From NCBI RefSeq assembly GCF_900452415.1, contig NZ_UGNX01000001.1:3038001-3102000 (forward strand): 64,000 nt of DNA. The letters are read 5' to 3'. The notes under the pieces were generated by a model. It searched no databases. It saw only the letters and a program-made list of their open reading frames with translations, and was not told the origin of the DNA. The DNA comes from Legionella cincinnatiensis. Lineage in GTDB: Bacteria > Pseudomonadota > Gammaproteobacteria > Legionellales > Legionellaceae. Below, one piece after another: positions 53,325-62,627 of the stretch. The first letter of the stretch is position 1. Each line of letters starts with the position of its first letter. Made by a program: the position numbers and the translations under genes.

Positions 53325-53659
53325 AGCATTTACTATAAATCCGTTTTAAAATGGCAATCATATATCATCAGTATTCGTATTTAAACGACACTATAGCTAC
53401 ATATTGACATTTAATTGCAAGCAAAGAACAAGGTTTAATCAGATGCGCGCGTTGATCAAGGATAGCAATAAAGAATGAAACGCTGGGATTTGAATACCAT
53501 GCTGAATATAGGGCATAAATTGTTTGCCAAAATTCATAAACAACGCAAGTTGGCACTACATTGACTTGCTGTTATGGTTTTTGAAGGTTTGTTGGGACAG
53601 GCGAGCGGCAGGGTATGCCGCCGAACTGTTACAGCAATATACCCAGCGCTTAACGAATA
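53325..53659. other. Non-coding stretch inside the mobile island
   Basis: No gene is recognised between the transposase pseudogene and the F-box-like gene. A plus-strand open frame ending at 53700 (with LLLWFLKVCWDRRAAGYAAELLQQYTQRL) looks coding-like but has no start or known family, so it may be a remnant. A leftward 62-codon frame at 53368-53556 appears to be a chance opening. Confidence 0.4.
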
Positions 53660-54571
53660 TCAGTTCTTATACTGGTGTTCAGACAAGTAACATGGTTTGA
53701 GATCATTTTCTAGCGCAAGAAAATCTTTTGTTCTGACTTCATACAACGCCGTTACGGCATTTAAATCGCCCGCGCGCCAGCTCCCCCGCCCGCCCGATCC
53801 CGCATGCGCGCCCGCCTGGCCCTTACATATAGCAAAATCAATACCTAACTTAGACTCCCCGCAAAACCAAGATTCTTTCTCGCCATTATTCAACCAATTA
53901 TAAAATTCTGTTGACGACTTGGGTTGTTCTTTAAAATCAGGTACCGGATAAAAGGGCGTGTCACTACAGTATTCATAAACAACATGAATAGGTAATAATT
54001 TTTGAGCACTGCCAACACCAGTTCGCCATTGATTATCATCATCCTTATCAACATATTCCTGAAGTTCCTTAATAATAGTGCCTTCAAAATCAAAATGCTT
54101 TTCTGGCGTTTGCGTGATGACACCATGAAGTTCATAGGTTACACCGACTTCTTTTATCCTTTGATATTGTGTCCTTAATTTAGCTTTGATGTGTTCACCT
54201 TCTTTTGTTTCAGGTAAACAATCAAGCATCTGCGTCCACATATGCTTGTCTAAAGCCCACATAGCGTATTCAAAACCACTAATATGGGTAAATTTGCGGC
54301 CTGATAAATCAGTCACTTGTCCCCTGATATGCATTAAAGCCGGATTCTTTTTCAGCATCTCTACTACAGCTTCATGATTTCCACGAACAACATGATGGAG
54401 AAATTTTCTAGCCTCCTGTAGCGGTGCTAAGTATTGATTTGTTCTGAACAAATTATGATTGCTTTTTGAGGTCATAGAAAGGTTTATGAACTCTTTGGTG
54501 GGTAAAAACTTAGTGATTTCACCTTTTATAACATTGAGCAACTGATTAAAATGTTCAAATTTATCGTGCAT
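53660..54571 (-). CDS. F-box/ankyrin-like protein, possible effector
   Basis: This 303-residue protein begins with a segment resembling an F-box (GEITKFLPTKEFINLSMTSKSNHNLF, about residues 16-41). An ankyrin-like helix pair follows (ARKFLHHVVRGNHEAVVEMLKKNPALMHIRG), then a region of unclear fold. F-box plus ankyrin architecture is a known Legionella effector design (for example AnkB), so a Dot/Icm substrate acting on host ubiquitination is plausible but inferred. At about residues 254-275 the gene is abruptly GC-rich and encodes a Gly/Arg-rich run before DLNAVTALYEVRTKDFLAL. It lies within inverted repeats that also enclose a transposase pseudogene. CAGGA precedes the start. Confidence 0.68.
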   Translation of the reverse strand: MHDKFEHFNQLLNVIKGEITKFLPTKEFINLSMTSKSNHNLFRTNQYLAPLQEARKFLHHVVRGNHEAVVEMLKKNPALMHIRGQVTDLSGRKFTHISGFEYAMWALDKHMWTQMLDCLPETKEGEHIKAKLRTQYQRIKEVGVTYELHGVITQTPEKHFDFEGTIIKELQEYVDKDDDNQWRTGVGSAQKLLPIHVVYEYCSDTPFYPVPDFKEQPKSSTEFYNWLNNGEKESWFCGESKLGIDFAICKGQAGAHAGSGGRGSWRAGDLNAVTALYEVRTKDFLALENDLKPCYLSEHQYKN

Positions 54572-54979
54572 GGCTTTTCCTGTAAATTAATTTTTGTATT
54601 GTATTTGATCATTTAGTGTTTGTAAACACCATTAATGATTTGCTTCAGCACATCTTAATTGTAAATCTGTTCATTTAAACCACTTGATCATTCATAAAAT
54701 TTTATGGAAGACAAAATAAGAATACTTTGGGTGATGCGTAAAATGACTATTTGGTGAATTGTGTCATTGTTTGCTTACATTAATCTGAGGTCACACCCCT
54801 CGTTATAATTATATATCTTTATCCATAACTGACGTTAAGTTATATTCAAACTTCGTATGGGACCCTCAGAAACGAGTCGCAGGATGTCGGAATCTGAATT
54901 GTCAACAAATCTTAGTCTGTTAACCATTGGGTTTTACTACATATCGTGCCTTATGCTTTGCGAGAATATAAATATTGGT
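54572..54979. other. Intergenic region holding the right end of the mobile island
   Basis: 54776-54798 and 54807-54916 are the inverted counterparts of blocks at 51684-52026. The tip at 54882-54915 also matches 8223-8256 at 29 of 34 positions. No gene is seen. The first 200 bases presumably contain the promoter of the F-box-like gene. Confidence 0.6.
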
Positions 54980-55255
54980 TCAAAATAAAACATTGGGATC
55001 TACTAAAGAGTTCTTTACTAAAAGTACTTTGTGCCTGGATTTATCACCACGCTTTAAAACAACTTGGCTTAGTGGTACCTTAAGTATTTGCGCAACATAT
55101 TTTAATAATTCTTTATTAGCACGACCTTCAATTGGCGGGGTGTTTAAGCGAATTTTAAGCTCTCCTTCATGTATTCCCACAATTTCTGTTTTTTTGGCCC
55201 CAGGCTGAACGTATAAATGCAAAATTAAATGTTCGGCTTCTCGTTTATACCACAC
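54980..55255 (-). CDS. YggU/DUF167 family protein
   Basis: This 91-residue protein belongs to the small DUF167 (UPF0235, YggU) family of unknown function. The conserved core is visible: LHLYVQPGAKKTEIVGIHEGELKIRLNTPPIEGRANKELLKYVAQILKVPLSQV, then LKRGDKSRHKVL. Length is normal. The start is a GTG preceded by AAGGGG. In many proteobacteria this gene accompanies yggS/yggT, which are not in this window. Confidence 0.9.
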   Translation of the reverse strand: MWYKREAEHLILHLYVQPGAKKTEIVGIHEGELKIRLNTPPIEGRANKELLKYVAQILKVPLSQVVLKRGDKSRHKVLLVKNSLVDPNVLF

Positions 55256-55327
55256 AACTCAATGCCCCTTGACGTTTTTAATCCATTAAATAATGTATCA
55301 TAAAGTTACAAATCATGGACAGAACAA

Positions 55328-56002
55328 TTAATGACGAAAATTTTTAGGCAGGTAATCCATGACACAATAACTCAAACATTTTGTATTGATAATTTCAAGA
55401 TTACGGAAATAAGTAATTTCCTTTAAATAAAAATCGAAACGTTCTTGCATCGCTTCAAAATATCCCTTGATAACCACCGAGTAGCGCATTTTGGCTGCAT
55501 GATGTATTTCCAGGAATTTAGAATATAACACGATTATTTCTTGAGCAAACTCTGTATGCGCCATTTGAGCTCTATCAAAACAATTCACCTCTAGAAGTTT
55601 ATATTTAAGTTTGTTGATGCGGACTATCATATTTAAAATATAATAAGGAATTCTTTCTGTTTTATTTTTATAATCTAAACCTAATAGATTAGGAATAGAA
55701 TAAATCGTATCGCGCATGTCATTTAAATCAGCAATATAATTTCCCAGTACTTTATTTTTATTCATGTCTATAAATTTTGCCTGCAACTCCACTAAACACA
55801 AAACGATCCTTTTATAGGATTGCAAGTCTTTTTGAGCATGATCAGCAATAGCAAAATTATTGTTGGCTTTTAATTGCTCTATGTGTCCCATCACCATAAA
55901 GCACGCATTCTTGATGTCTTCAAAAGTTAGGAATTCAAGCTCATTAGTCTCGATTTTTTCACCAATTTGATCAATTACTTTTATCACATCATGAGATAAC
56001 AT
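55328..56002 (-). CDS. All-helical protein of unknown function
   Basis: I do not recognise this 224-residue protein. It has no signal or membrane span and is predicted helical throughout, with a repeating pattern of about 40-residue helices (FEDIKNACFMVMGHIEQLKANNNFAIADHAQKDL and EIIVLYSKFLEIHHAAKMRYSVVIKGYFEAMQERF). It could be a cytoplasmic scaffold or a secreted effector; the tail (YLPKNFRH) is basic, not E-block-like. No ribosome binding site is obvious. It lies between the YggU and beta-barrel genes on the same strand but with sizeable gaps. Confidence 0.62.
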   Translation of the reverse strand: MLSHDVIKVIDQIGEKIETNELEFLTFEDIKNACFMVMGHIEQLKANNNFAIADHAQKDLQSYKRIVLCLVELQAKFIDMNKNKVLGNYIADLNDMRDTIYSIPNLLGLDYKNKTERIPYYILNMIVRINKLKYKLLEVNCFDRAQMAHTEFAQEIIVLYSKFLEIHHAAKMRYSVVIKGYFEAMQERFDFYLKEITYFRNLEIINTKCLSYCVMDYLPKNFRH

Positions 56003-56120
56003 TGCAGTCCAAAATTTGATATCTCTTAATGTTGATTATAGTTTAATATTTTGAACAATCTATGGCCCTAAAAATCTGAGAGCACTGGAGAAAAGTCAGG
56101 TTTGTTTTGTGGCGTTTTTA

Positions 56121-56141
56121 AAGGCCACGATATGTGGCCTT
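56121..56141. terminator. Hairpin downstream of the beta-barrel gene
   Basis: AAGGCCAC (56121-56128) pairs perfectly with GTGGCCTT (56134-56141) around GATAT, 11 bases beyond the stop codon at 56153. A T-rich run (GTTTTTAAA) lies on the left side of the plus strand, so it reads as A-rich after the leftward transcript. Termination is likely but not textbook. Confidence 0.55.
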
Positions 56142-56152
56142 ATCTTATGTCT

Positions 56153-56896
56153 TTATGCCAAATAGGTGAGATTAAATAAAACGCCATTGGTGTAAAAATG
56201 ATTAAGAGATAGGCCTGAGTTTAAAGTTTGACCTTCAGCACGACCTAACCTGCTTTTACCCCAATCAGCAAATTCATAACCAACCCCTACCTGCCAATGG
56301 TCATTCAGCGCTTTTTGCAAGCCAGCACCAACTGTATATGTAAAGCTGGTCTCCGTGTGTGATGCAAAATTAGGGGTAGGCAACGCTTCAAAAATGATAG
56401 GGGTATTATTAAATCCATGAGCATCATTAAAACCTACTCCAATGCTACCACTCACCCAAGGCATAGCCACCAGCCCCAATTCTGCCAATAGTTTAGCCTT
56501 TGCAGCCACATGAGTATGTTGCAACTTATAACTATAGATAAAATTGTTAAACTCTGGATCAGCATCGTCCCAAATACTTCCATGCAATGAAGTATTATTA
56601 GTGAAACCTACAGCAACACCAAGTTGGCCTTGTAGTGTTTGAGAGAGTGTTTTTTGGATGCCTAAGAAAACCTCACCATCAAAAATAGCATCATTAGATT
56701 CTTCCATTGTATATGTCTTAACAATATCCGGGGCTAGCTCAATGGTCTGCGTCTCGGCACTCGCTCCCCATACAGGACCAGCACTAAACGTACCTACCCA
56801 AGTCCAATCGGGTCTCGTTGGTCCCATTGTTCCCGCCTGGACGCTACCCATTAAAAAGCTCATTGATAAAGACAACAAGCCCATCATTTTTTTCAT
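56153..56896 (-). CDS. Outer membrane beta-barrel protein
   Basis: This 247-residue protein has a signal peptide (MKKMMGLLSLSMSFLMGSVQA) and a mature part of alternating strands with many Gly and aromatic residues: WTWVGTFSAGPVWGASAET, VFLGIQKTLSQTLQGQLGVAVGF, VAAKAKLLAELGLVAMPWVSGSIGVGF, HWQVGVGYEFADWGKS and the C-terminal GVLFNLTYLA. This is the 8-strand OmpA/opacity-like barrel shape that recurs as a large paralogous family in Legionella. The ATG at 56896 has AAGGAG upstream and is preferred over the open-frame start at 56926. Its ligand or role is unknown. Confidence 0.85.
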   Translation of the reverse strand: MKKMMGLLSLSMSFLMGSVQAGTMGPTRPDWTWVGTFSAGPVWGASAETQTIELAPDIVKTYTMEESNDAIFDGEVFLGIQKTLSQTLQGQLGVAVGFTNNTSLHGSIWDDADPEFNNFIYSYKLQHTHVAAKAKLLAELGLVAMPWVSGSIGVGFNDAHGFNNTPIIFEALPTPNFASHTETSFTYTVGAGLQKALNDHWQVGVGYEFADWGKSRLGRAEGQTLNSGLSLNHFYTNGVLFNLTYLA

Positions 56897-57079
56897 GAAA
56901 AAACTCCTTTTTAATATCATTATCATCTCATCTTAACAGACTCTATTCATAAAAAAAACCTTAATAATTAGGAGCGGATTTAAAAATTTTGCGAGCATAG
57001 ATAAACCTATTTTATGTTTTTTGTTTTCACTCGTCTCTGTAGCAATGAAAAAACTTCTAAATCATCAAATAACCTATGC

Positions 57080-58894
57080 TCAAAAAACATCTAATACAGC
57101 ATTTAAAAGTTGCCGTGTATACGCTTCTTTAGGTTGTTGCAAAATAGTTTCACAAGTACCAAACTCGATTCCTACCCCATTTTTCATAACCAAGACTTCA
57201 TCGGCAATATAAGAAACGACACCCATGTTATGGGTAATGAACAAATAGGAGATTCCTGTTTCTTGCTGTAATTCTTTTAATAAATTAAGGATTTGAGCCT
57301 GAACAGAAACATCTAAAGCGCTAGTGGGCTCATCGCAGATTAAGATGTCGGGCTCGGTAGCCAAAGCTCTAGCAATACAAATTCTTTGTCTTTGTCCACC
57401 TGAAAATTGATGGGGATACCGCTGTAAACTGGTGCTTGGCAAGTTAACATGATTTAATAATTCCTTTTGTTTTTTGTGAATAAATGAATGTGTCATGCCT
57501 TGCGCATGCATTCCTTCAGCAAGAATATCCCCAACTGTCATCCGTGGATTCATCGAAGAAAAAGGATCTTGAAAAATAATTTGAACTTTTTTTCTGTATT
57601 CTCTTAACGCTCGTCCCTTTAACTTCAATACATTCTGATCTTTGTAATGTATTTCTCCACCAAGAACAGGGAGTAAACGCAATAAAGCGCGGCTGGTTGT
57701 TGTTTTACCACACCCTGACTCCCCCACTAAAGCTAAAGTTTTTCCTTGTTGCAATCGAAATGAAAGGCCATCAACAGCTTTCACTAAAGCTTTATGGCGA
57801 CTAAATATCCCTTTTTGCTGAACAAAAGCAATAGATAAATCAGTTACATACAAAATACTATTTATTTCCTTATTGGTAGGATTCCACCCTATTTTATTTT
57901 TCTCTAAAGAAGGTAGTTCACTCAGATCGGGATATAAATGACAACGGACAAGTTGCCCCTCCAAATCTTGTAATTGCGGCTCCTCCAGTTGACATCTTGG
58001 AAAAGCATAAATACAACGAGGGTGAAATCGGCAACCCGAAGGCATTTCATCCAAAGCAGGAACACATCCATAAATGACAGACAAGCGCTCTTGGCGTTTT
58101 GCAAAAGAAGGCACGGAATCTAACAACTGCTGAACATAAGGATGTTGCTTTTGTCGTGAAAAAAATGCGTCTACAGGTGATTGAGCTACTATTTGCCCTG
58201 CATACATCACACTAACATGAGTAGCCATTGCTTTTACTACACCTAAATCATGGGTTATCAGCAGCATGCTCATCTTGCGCGTATTTTGTATTTTTTTTAA
58301 CAAGCCAAGTATTTGTGCTTGCACCGTTACGTCTAAAGCCGTTGTTGGTTCATCTGCAATTAAAATATCAGGCTTACATGCTAATGCCATTGCAATAACT
58401 ACACGTTGCTTCTGTCCTCCAGATAATTGATGTGGATATTGGTGAATTTTGACTTGAGGCTGTGGCATTTCTACCTCATCAAGCAGAGCTAATAACAATT
58501 TTTCTAATTCTTGGGTGCTAAGTGAATGATATTTCACTAAAACTTCTGCCAACTGCGCTCCTATAGTCATTACCGGATTTAAGGCCGTCATTGGCTCTTG
58601 AAAAATCATTGCAATTTTGCGGCCTCTTAATTGCCTCATCATATGTTCCGATAAATCAAGAATATCTTGCCCATCTACATGAATTTGGCTATCAACACCA
58701 TAAGCACCTGATTTAGGGAGCAAACGCATTAATGCTAATGAAGTCAAAGACTTACCGCAACCTGACTCCCCCAATAACACTAAGGTTTCACCTGGATGTA
58801 AATTAAAATTGAGTTGATCTAAGGCAGGGACTATCTTACGATGATCTTGAAATACTACCGATAATTGATGAACTTCAACACTTTTTTTTTGCAT
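57080..58894 (-). CDS. Fused double ABC ATP-binding protein of peptide-uptake type
   Basis: This protein of about 604 residues contains two complete ABC ATPase domains, as in YejF and GsiA of oligopeptide/glutathione importers. Domain 1 (about 5-320) has Walker A LLGESGCGKSLTSLAL, signature LSGGQKQRV and Walker B ILIADEPTTALD, followed by an oligopeptide-type C-terminal cysteine region (CRFHPRCIYAFPRCQ). Domain 2 (about 345-600) has LVGESGCGKTTTSRAL, FSGGQRQRI and ILICDEPTSALD. The permeases and binding protein are not adjacent, so it must work with subunits encoded elsewhere. The frame opens at a TTG at 58930; I chose the ATG at 58894. Confidence 0.9.
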   Translation of the reverse strand: MQKKSVEVHQLSVVFQDHRKIVPALDQLNFNLHPGETLVLLGESGCGKSLTSLALMRLLPKSGAYGVDSQIHVDGQDILDLSEHMMRQLRGRKIAMIFQEPMTALNPVMTIGAQLAEVLVKYHSLSTQELEKLLLALLDEVEMPQPQVKIHQYPHQLSGGQKQRVVIAMALACKPDILIADEPTTALDVTVQAQILGLLKKIQNTRKMSMLLITHDLGVVKAMATHVSVMYAGQIVAQSPVDAFFSRQKQHPYVQQLLDSVPSFAKRQERLSVIYGCVPALDEMPSGCRFHPRCIYAFPRCQLEEPQLQDLEGQLVRCHLYPDLSELPSLEKNKIGWNPTNKEINSILYVTDLSIAFVQQKGIFSRHKALVKAVDGLSFRLQQGKTLALVGESGCGKTTTSRALLRLLPVLGGEIHYKDQNVLKLKGRALREYRKKVQIIFQDPFSSMNPRMTVGDILAEGMHAQGMTHSFIHKKQKELLNHVNLPSTSLQRYPHQFSGGQRQRICIARALATEPDILICDEPTSALDVSVQAQILNLLKELQQETGISYLFITHNMGVVSYIADEVLVMKNGVGIEFGTCETILQQPKEAYTRQLLNAVLDVF

Positions 58895-59084
58895 ATGTTT
58901 TCTGATGCTGCCTCTTTTTCTACTTGCCAAAAAAAGCTTCTTTAATATAGATTTACAAAGGAATATTCAACTACTGTATCATAATGTATGGTAAAATAAA
59001 CCTTAGCCATTCACCTCAATTTTAATTATATTTTCATTAAAATTGTGCTGAATTGTTACAATAGACTTAACTTATATTTGAGAT

Positions 59085-60974
59085 ATGCCCATGTCAGAAA
59101 ACTACACTGCCCAAGCAATTGAAGTCTTAAGTGGACTTGAGCCCGTTCAACGACGTCCCGGCATGTATACCGATACGACTCGTCCAAATCATTTGGCTCA
59201 GGAAGTTATTGATAACAGTGTGGATGAGGTGTTAGCCGGTTTTGCCAGCCACATTCGCGTCACCCTTCATGAAGATGGCTCTATTGAAGTCGAAGATGAT
59301 GGTCGCGGTATGCCTGTTGATTTACATCCACAATTAGGATTAAGTGGGGTCGAAGTAATTATGACTCGCCTTCATGCTGGAGGTAAGTTTTCCGATAAAA
59401 ACTATAGCTTTTCTGGTGGATTGCATGGGGTCGGGGTCTCTGTTGTTAATGCGCTTTCCGAGCGCCTCGATGTCACCATCAAACGCAGTGGACTTATTTA
59501 TCAAATGTCGTTTGCTAATGGCGATAAATTATGTGAACTAAATGAGACAGGCCTAACTAAAAAAAGAGATACAGGAACTACTATTCGTTTTTGGCCTAAT
59601 TCTAAGTATTTTGATACGACCCGTATTTCAGTCAAACATTTAATGCATGTACTCAGAGCAAAAGCAGTACTTTGTACTGGCTTATCCATGACTTTTATCA
59701 ATAAAGTAAACAACGAAGAAATGCATTGGTGCTATGAACAGGGACTTATTGATTATTTAAATCAATCGTTACCAGATGGGGATTACTTACCTGAAGAACC
59801 CTTTATTGGTGCGTTTAAAAGTGATGAGGCAACTGTTGACTGGGCCTTAGTTTGGTCAAATACCGCAAACACGGGCTTTAATGAAAGTTATGTGAATTTA
59901 ATTCCAACTGTCCAGGGCGGTACTCATGTCAATGGTTTACGTTCGGGTTTGTTTGATGCTATGGCTGAGTTTTGTGAATTAAGAAATTTGCTTCCTCGTG
60001 GCGTAAAACTCACTGCTGATGATCTGTGGGAACCTTGCCAATATGTGTTATCTGTTAAAATGAAAGAGCCACAATTTGCGGGTCAAACTAAAGAACGTTT
60101 GAGTTCTCGTCAAATTTCAGCTTTTGTCAGTAATGTCGTTAAAGACGCCTTTGCACTGTGGTTAAATCAACATCGTAACCAAGGTGAGGCAATTGCTGCA
60201 TTAACAATAGAGAGGGCACAAAAACGGTTAAAACAAGCAAAACAAGTAGCTCGAAAACGAGTAAGCCAAGGACCAGCTCTACCTGGTAAATTGGCTGATT
60301 GTTTGCAAACTGATCTTAGCCAAGCGGAGCTGTTTCTAGTCGAAGGAGACTCAGCCGGTGGTTCAGCGAAACAAGCACGTAATAAGGACTTCCAAGCGAT
60401 TTTACCTTTGCGAGGGAAAATTCTTAATACTTGGGAAGTAGATTCCTCTCAAGTTTTAGCCTCCCAAGAAATTCATGATATTTCCGTAGCTATAGGAGTA
60501 GATCCTGGTTCTGCTGATCTCAGTGGGCTTCGTTATGGTAAATTATGTATCCTTGCCGATGCCGACTCAGATGGAGCCCATATCGCAACCTTAATTTGTG
60601 CTTTATTTTTACGTCATTTTAAACCCCTTGTGCAAGCAGGACATGTATTTGTTGCAATGCCTCCCCTTTATCGAATTGATGCAGGAAAAGAGGTTTATTA
60701 CGCGCTAGATGATGAAGAAAAAAATCGTATTCTTAATCACCTAACACAAACAACTCGTGCTAAAGCTAATGTTCAACGTTTTAAAGGGTTAGGTGAGATG
60801 AATCCGATTCAATTACGTGAAACAACCATGGATCCGAACACGCGACGACTAGTCCAGCTCACGCTAGATGATGAAGGGGATGCAGAAGCAATTATGGACA
60901 TGATGTTAAATAAAAAAAGAGCGGGTGATCGAAAAGTCTGGTTGGAGACCAAAGGTAATTTGGCGGAGGTTTAG
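59085..60974 (+). CDS. parE: DNA topoisomerase IV subunit B
   Basis: ParE is the ATPase subunit of topoisomerase IV, which unlinks daughter chromosomes. The GHKL ATPase region shows EVIDNSVDEVLAGFA, VEDDGRGMPVDLHP and FSGGLHGVGVSVVNALSE. The transducer region has QTKERLSSRQ; the TOPRIM domain has LVEGDSAGGSAKQARNK and ILADADSDGAHIATL; the tail KGLGEMNPIQLRETTMDP completes the family pattern. The length (629 residues) is normal for ParE and shorter than GyrB, which has an insert. A second ATG two codons later (59091) is a possible start. It is transcribed divergently from the ABC gene. Confidence 0.96.
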   Translation: MPMSENYTAQAIEVLSGLEPVQRRPGMYTDTTRPNHLAQEVIDNSVDEVLAGFASHIRVTLHEDGSIEVEDDGRGMPVDLHPQLGLSGVEVIMTRLHAGGKFSDKNYSFSGGLHGVGVSVVNALSERLDVTIKRSGLIYQMSFANGDKLCELNETGLTKKRDTGTTIRFWPNSKYFDTTRISVKHLMHVLRAKAVLCTGLSMTFINKVNNEEMHWCYEQGLIDYLNQSLPDGDYLPEEPFIGAFKSDEATVDWALVWSNTANTGFNESYVNLIPTVQGGTHVNGLRSGLFDAMAEFCELRNLLPRGVKLTADDLWEPCQYVLSVKMKEPQFAGQTKERLSSRQISAFVSNVVKDAFALWLNQHRNQGEAIAALTIERAQKRLKQAKQVARKRVSQGPALPGKLADCLQTDLSQAELFLVEGDSAGGSAKQARNKDFQAILPLRGKILNTWEVDSSQVLASQEIHDISVAIGVDPGSADLSGLRYGKLCILADADSDGAHIATLICALFLRHFKPLVQAGHVFVAMPPLYRIDAGKEVYYALDDEEKNRILNHLTQTTRAKANVQRFKGLGEMNPIQLRETTMDPNTRRLVQLTLDDEGDAEAIMDMMLNKKRAGDRKVWLETKGNLAEV

Positions 60975-61309
60975 TACTAGATCCGCAGAGCCATTGACTT
61001 TAGGTTTTTTGTCCTTTTTACGAAAGAAGAACTCCATGTCTCTAGGAACATTGTGACTTCATCAACATGGGTTTCCATTGGTGCAAGCGGAGAGCCTTAT
61101 TTTATTTATCCTGCAATGAAATTCTTTTTGTTCACTTTTATGGTTTAACTTTTTGTATTATCTTATCCAATTAGGCTCTGTAGGCAATTGGTTTTTCGTT
61201 GTCTGCGTGTCATGCTTTATTAGGCACGAAATTCAGAGCAAAATGACTTGAAAACAAGTCCTAAGTTCCTTTCTAAAAAGTTTTTATCTAACTTATTTGA
61301 GATCAATCT
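60975..61309. other. Intergenic region without recognised content
   Basis: This 335-base gap follows parE and precedes a three-gene operon. I see no gene, clear hairpin terminator or repeat. The last 50 bases should contain the operon's promoter and a weak GAGA ribosome binding site. Confidence 0.45.
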
Positions 61310-61714
61310 ATGACCATAAAATGGATACCGGATAACCAAATTGGTGAAGTGCAAAAAGATGGCACTTTTACTCGCGCAGCTTCCTATGGAGTAAGCATGA
61401 TCAATGCTTATTTCTTTGATGAGTTATCAAAACTTGACGCTACCAGCCAAGAGAAAAATCTATTGGAAATTATCGAAGTTGAGTCCAAACTTATCCCTTC
61501 CTTGAAAGCCTTAGACATCATTGGTTTCTTTTCTCCGGAAGAGTGGTTGCAAAGCGATCATCAGGGACGAATAATGATTATTTTGCTTTATCTTAAGCAA
61601 CAACCAGAGGCGGTTACTCCAAAAATTGTGACCCAATTAAAAGAAAAATATGCTACTTTGATACCAAGCTTACAGAAAATGGTTGATAAAATTTTAAATA
61701 GGTCTGCAACATGA
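61310..61714 (+). CDS. Small protein, paralogue of the next gene's N-terminal half
   Basis: I do not recognise this 134-residue soluble protein. It aligns by eye with the first 140 residues of the next gene: WIPDNQIGEVQKDGTFTR versus LIPDNKQGMITENGTFYR, then SMINAYFF versus ATFDNAKK. After that, IGFFSPEEWLQSDHQGRIMIILLYLKQQP matches FSFFPAADWLADEQQEGRMMPALLMLQQYP. The family is thus a small helical domain with a conserved W(L)-GR-M core. The gene overlaps the next by four bases and belongs to an operon ending with an exported metallo-hydrolase. Confidence 0.72.
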   Translation: MTIKWIPDNQIGEVQKDGTFTRAASYGVSMINAYFFDELSKLDATSQEKNLLEIIEVESKLIPSLKALDIIGFFSPEEWLQSDHQGRIMIILLYLKQQPEAVTPKIVTQLKEKYATLIPSLQKMVDKILNRSAT

Positions 61715-62616
61715 AAAATCCGACTATTGCACTTGATCCAGACACGTTAATTCCTGACAACAAACAAGGAATGATTACTGAAAATGGAACATTTTATCGA
61801 AAAGGAACATCATTAGCGACATTTGATAATGCAAAAAAATATCAATCATTAATTGATAGCGGCGTGAATGATATTGCACATCCTGAAATTCAGACTACTA
61901 TAAATGATCAACGATTTATTACTAATATGATGGCGGTAGGATTATATTTTTCTTTTTTTCCAGCAGCAGATTGGTTAGCTGATGAGCAACAAGAGGGTAG
62001 GATGATGCCTGCTTTGTTGATGTTACAGCAGTATCCTAATAAGCTATCTCATGAATTACAACAACGCTTACTCTACTTAAAAAATAAGCTTAATCCCATT
62101 ACCCAAGCTTTAATTGAAGAAACATTGGATTATCATAAAAAATATAGGGCACAACTCGCAGAAACAAAAAAATATTTATCTCATTTATTGATACAATACA
62201 TACACAGCTTGGAAAACCAAAATATTAGTGATATTGATGCACTCTGGCTAGATAAACCAGAAAGTTGTTTCATTAATCCTTACTGTGATAAGCCTATCAA
62301 AGGTAAGAGTCCTATTATAAATTTCATTAAAAGTCATGGTGCTCAATTCATGTATCAAATTTCCAATGTGGATATTGAGATAGATTTAATTAAAGGCATC
62401 GCGCATTCATATGTCCTAAAAACTCTAAAAACGAAATCAAAAGAAAATCATCTACCCAAAGGAAAATCAGCCCCGCCTAAAGCAATAGTAAATGTAGAAT
62501 TTGTTCGTTTAGATGTTCCTTCCTGCCAACCCATTTTAAAAGGATTTAAAAATTGGCGATTAGGCAATTGGAAAATTTACAATTGGACCGAAGTTTTTCC
62601 TAATTCTGAATTTTAA
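61711..62616 (+). CDS. Two-domain protein: paralogous domain plus SnoaL-like C-terminus
   Basis: This 301-residue protein repeats the domain of the preceding gene in residues 1-145 and adds a second part at about 150-301. That part begins LLIQYIHSLENQNISDIDALWLDKPESCFINPY, and IKSHGAQFMYQISNVDIEIDL and NWRLGNWKIYNWTEVF follow. The second part has the length and pattern of an NTF2/SnoaL-like cone-shaped domain, though I am not certain. There is no signal peptide. The ATG overlaps the upstream stop (ATGA), and the next gene follows 11 bases later, so all three are one operon. Confidence 0.72.
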   Translation: MKNPTIALDPDTLIPDNKQGMITENGTFYRKGTSLATFDNAKKYQSLIDSGVNDIAHPEIQTTINDQRFITNMMAVGLYFSFFPAADWLADEQQEGRMMPALLMLQQYPNKLSHELQQRLLYLKNKLNPITQALIEETLDYHKKYRAQLAETKKYLSHLLIQYIHSLENQNISDIDALWLDKPESCFINPYCDKPIKGKSPIINFIKSHGAQFMYQISNVDIEIDLIKGIAHSYVLKTLKTKSKENHLPKGKSAPPKAIVNVEFVRLDVPSCQPILKGFKNWRLGNWKIYNWTEVFPNSEF

Positions 62617-62627
62617 GGATTTTATTC

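Larger units (their letters stand above)
51684..54916. mobile_element. Mobile island with nested inverted repeats, decayed ISKra4-type element and passenger gene
   Basis: Both ends carry the same series of blocks in inverted orientation. The outer tip TTGACAATT is at 51691-51699 and 54895-54903. A GACTTGCTCCTGAGGGA-like block follows. Then comes AATTATGGATAA (51839-51850 versus 54817-54828). Finally GGGTGTGACCTC is at 52004-52015 and 54787-54798, within a 23-base match of 21 identities. Inside are a frameshifted transposase (52043-53324) and an F-box/ankyrin-like gene (53660-54571). The left arm is longer because a GC-rich palindrome sits in it. No exact target duplication was found. Confidence 0.7.

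Noticed and set aside
53368-53556. A 62-codon leftward open frame inside the mobile island.
   Set aside because: Composition looks random, there is no ribosome binding site, and the opposite strand shows a better coding-like fragment.
60975-61309. Possible gene fragment after parE.
   Set aside because: No frame of useful length or recognisable motif on either strand.
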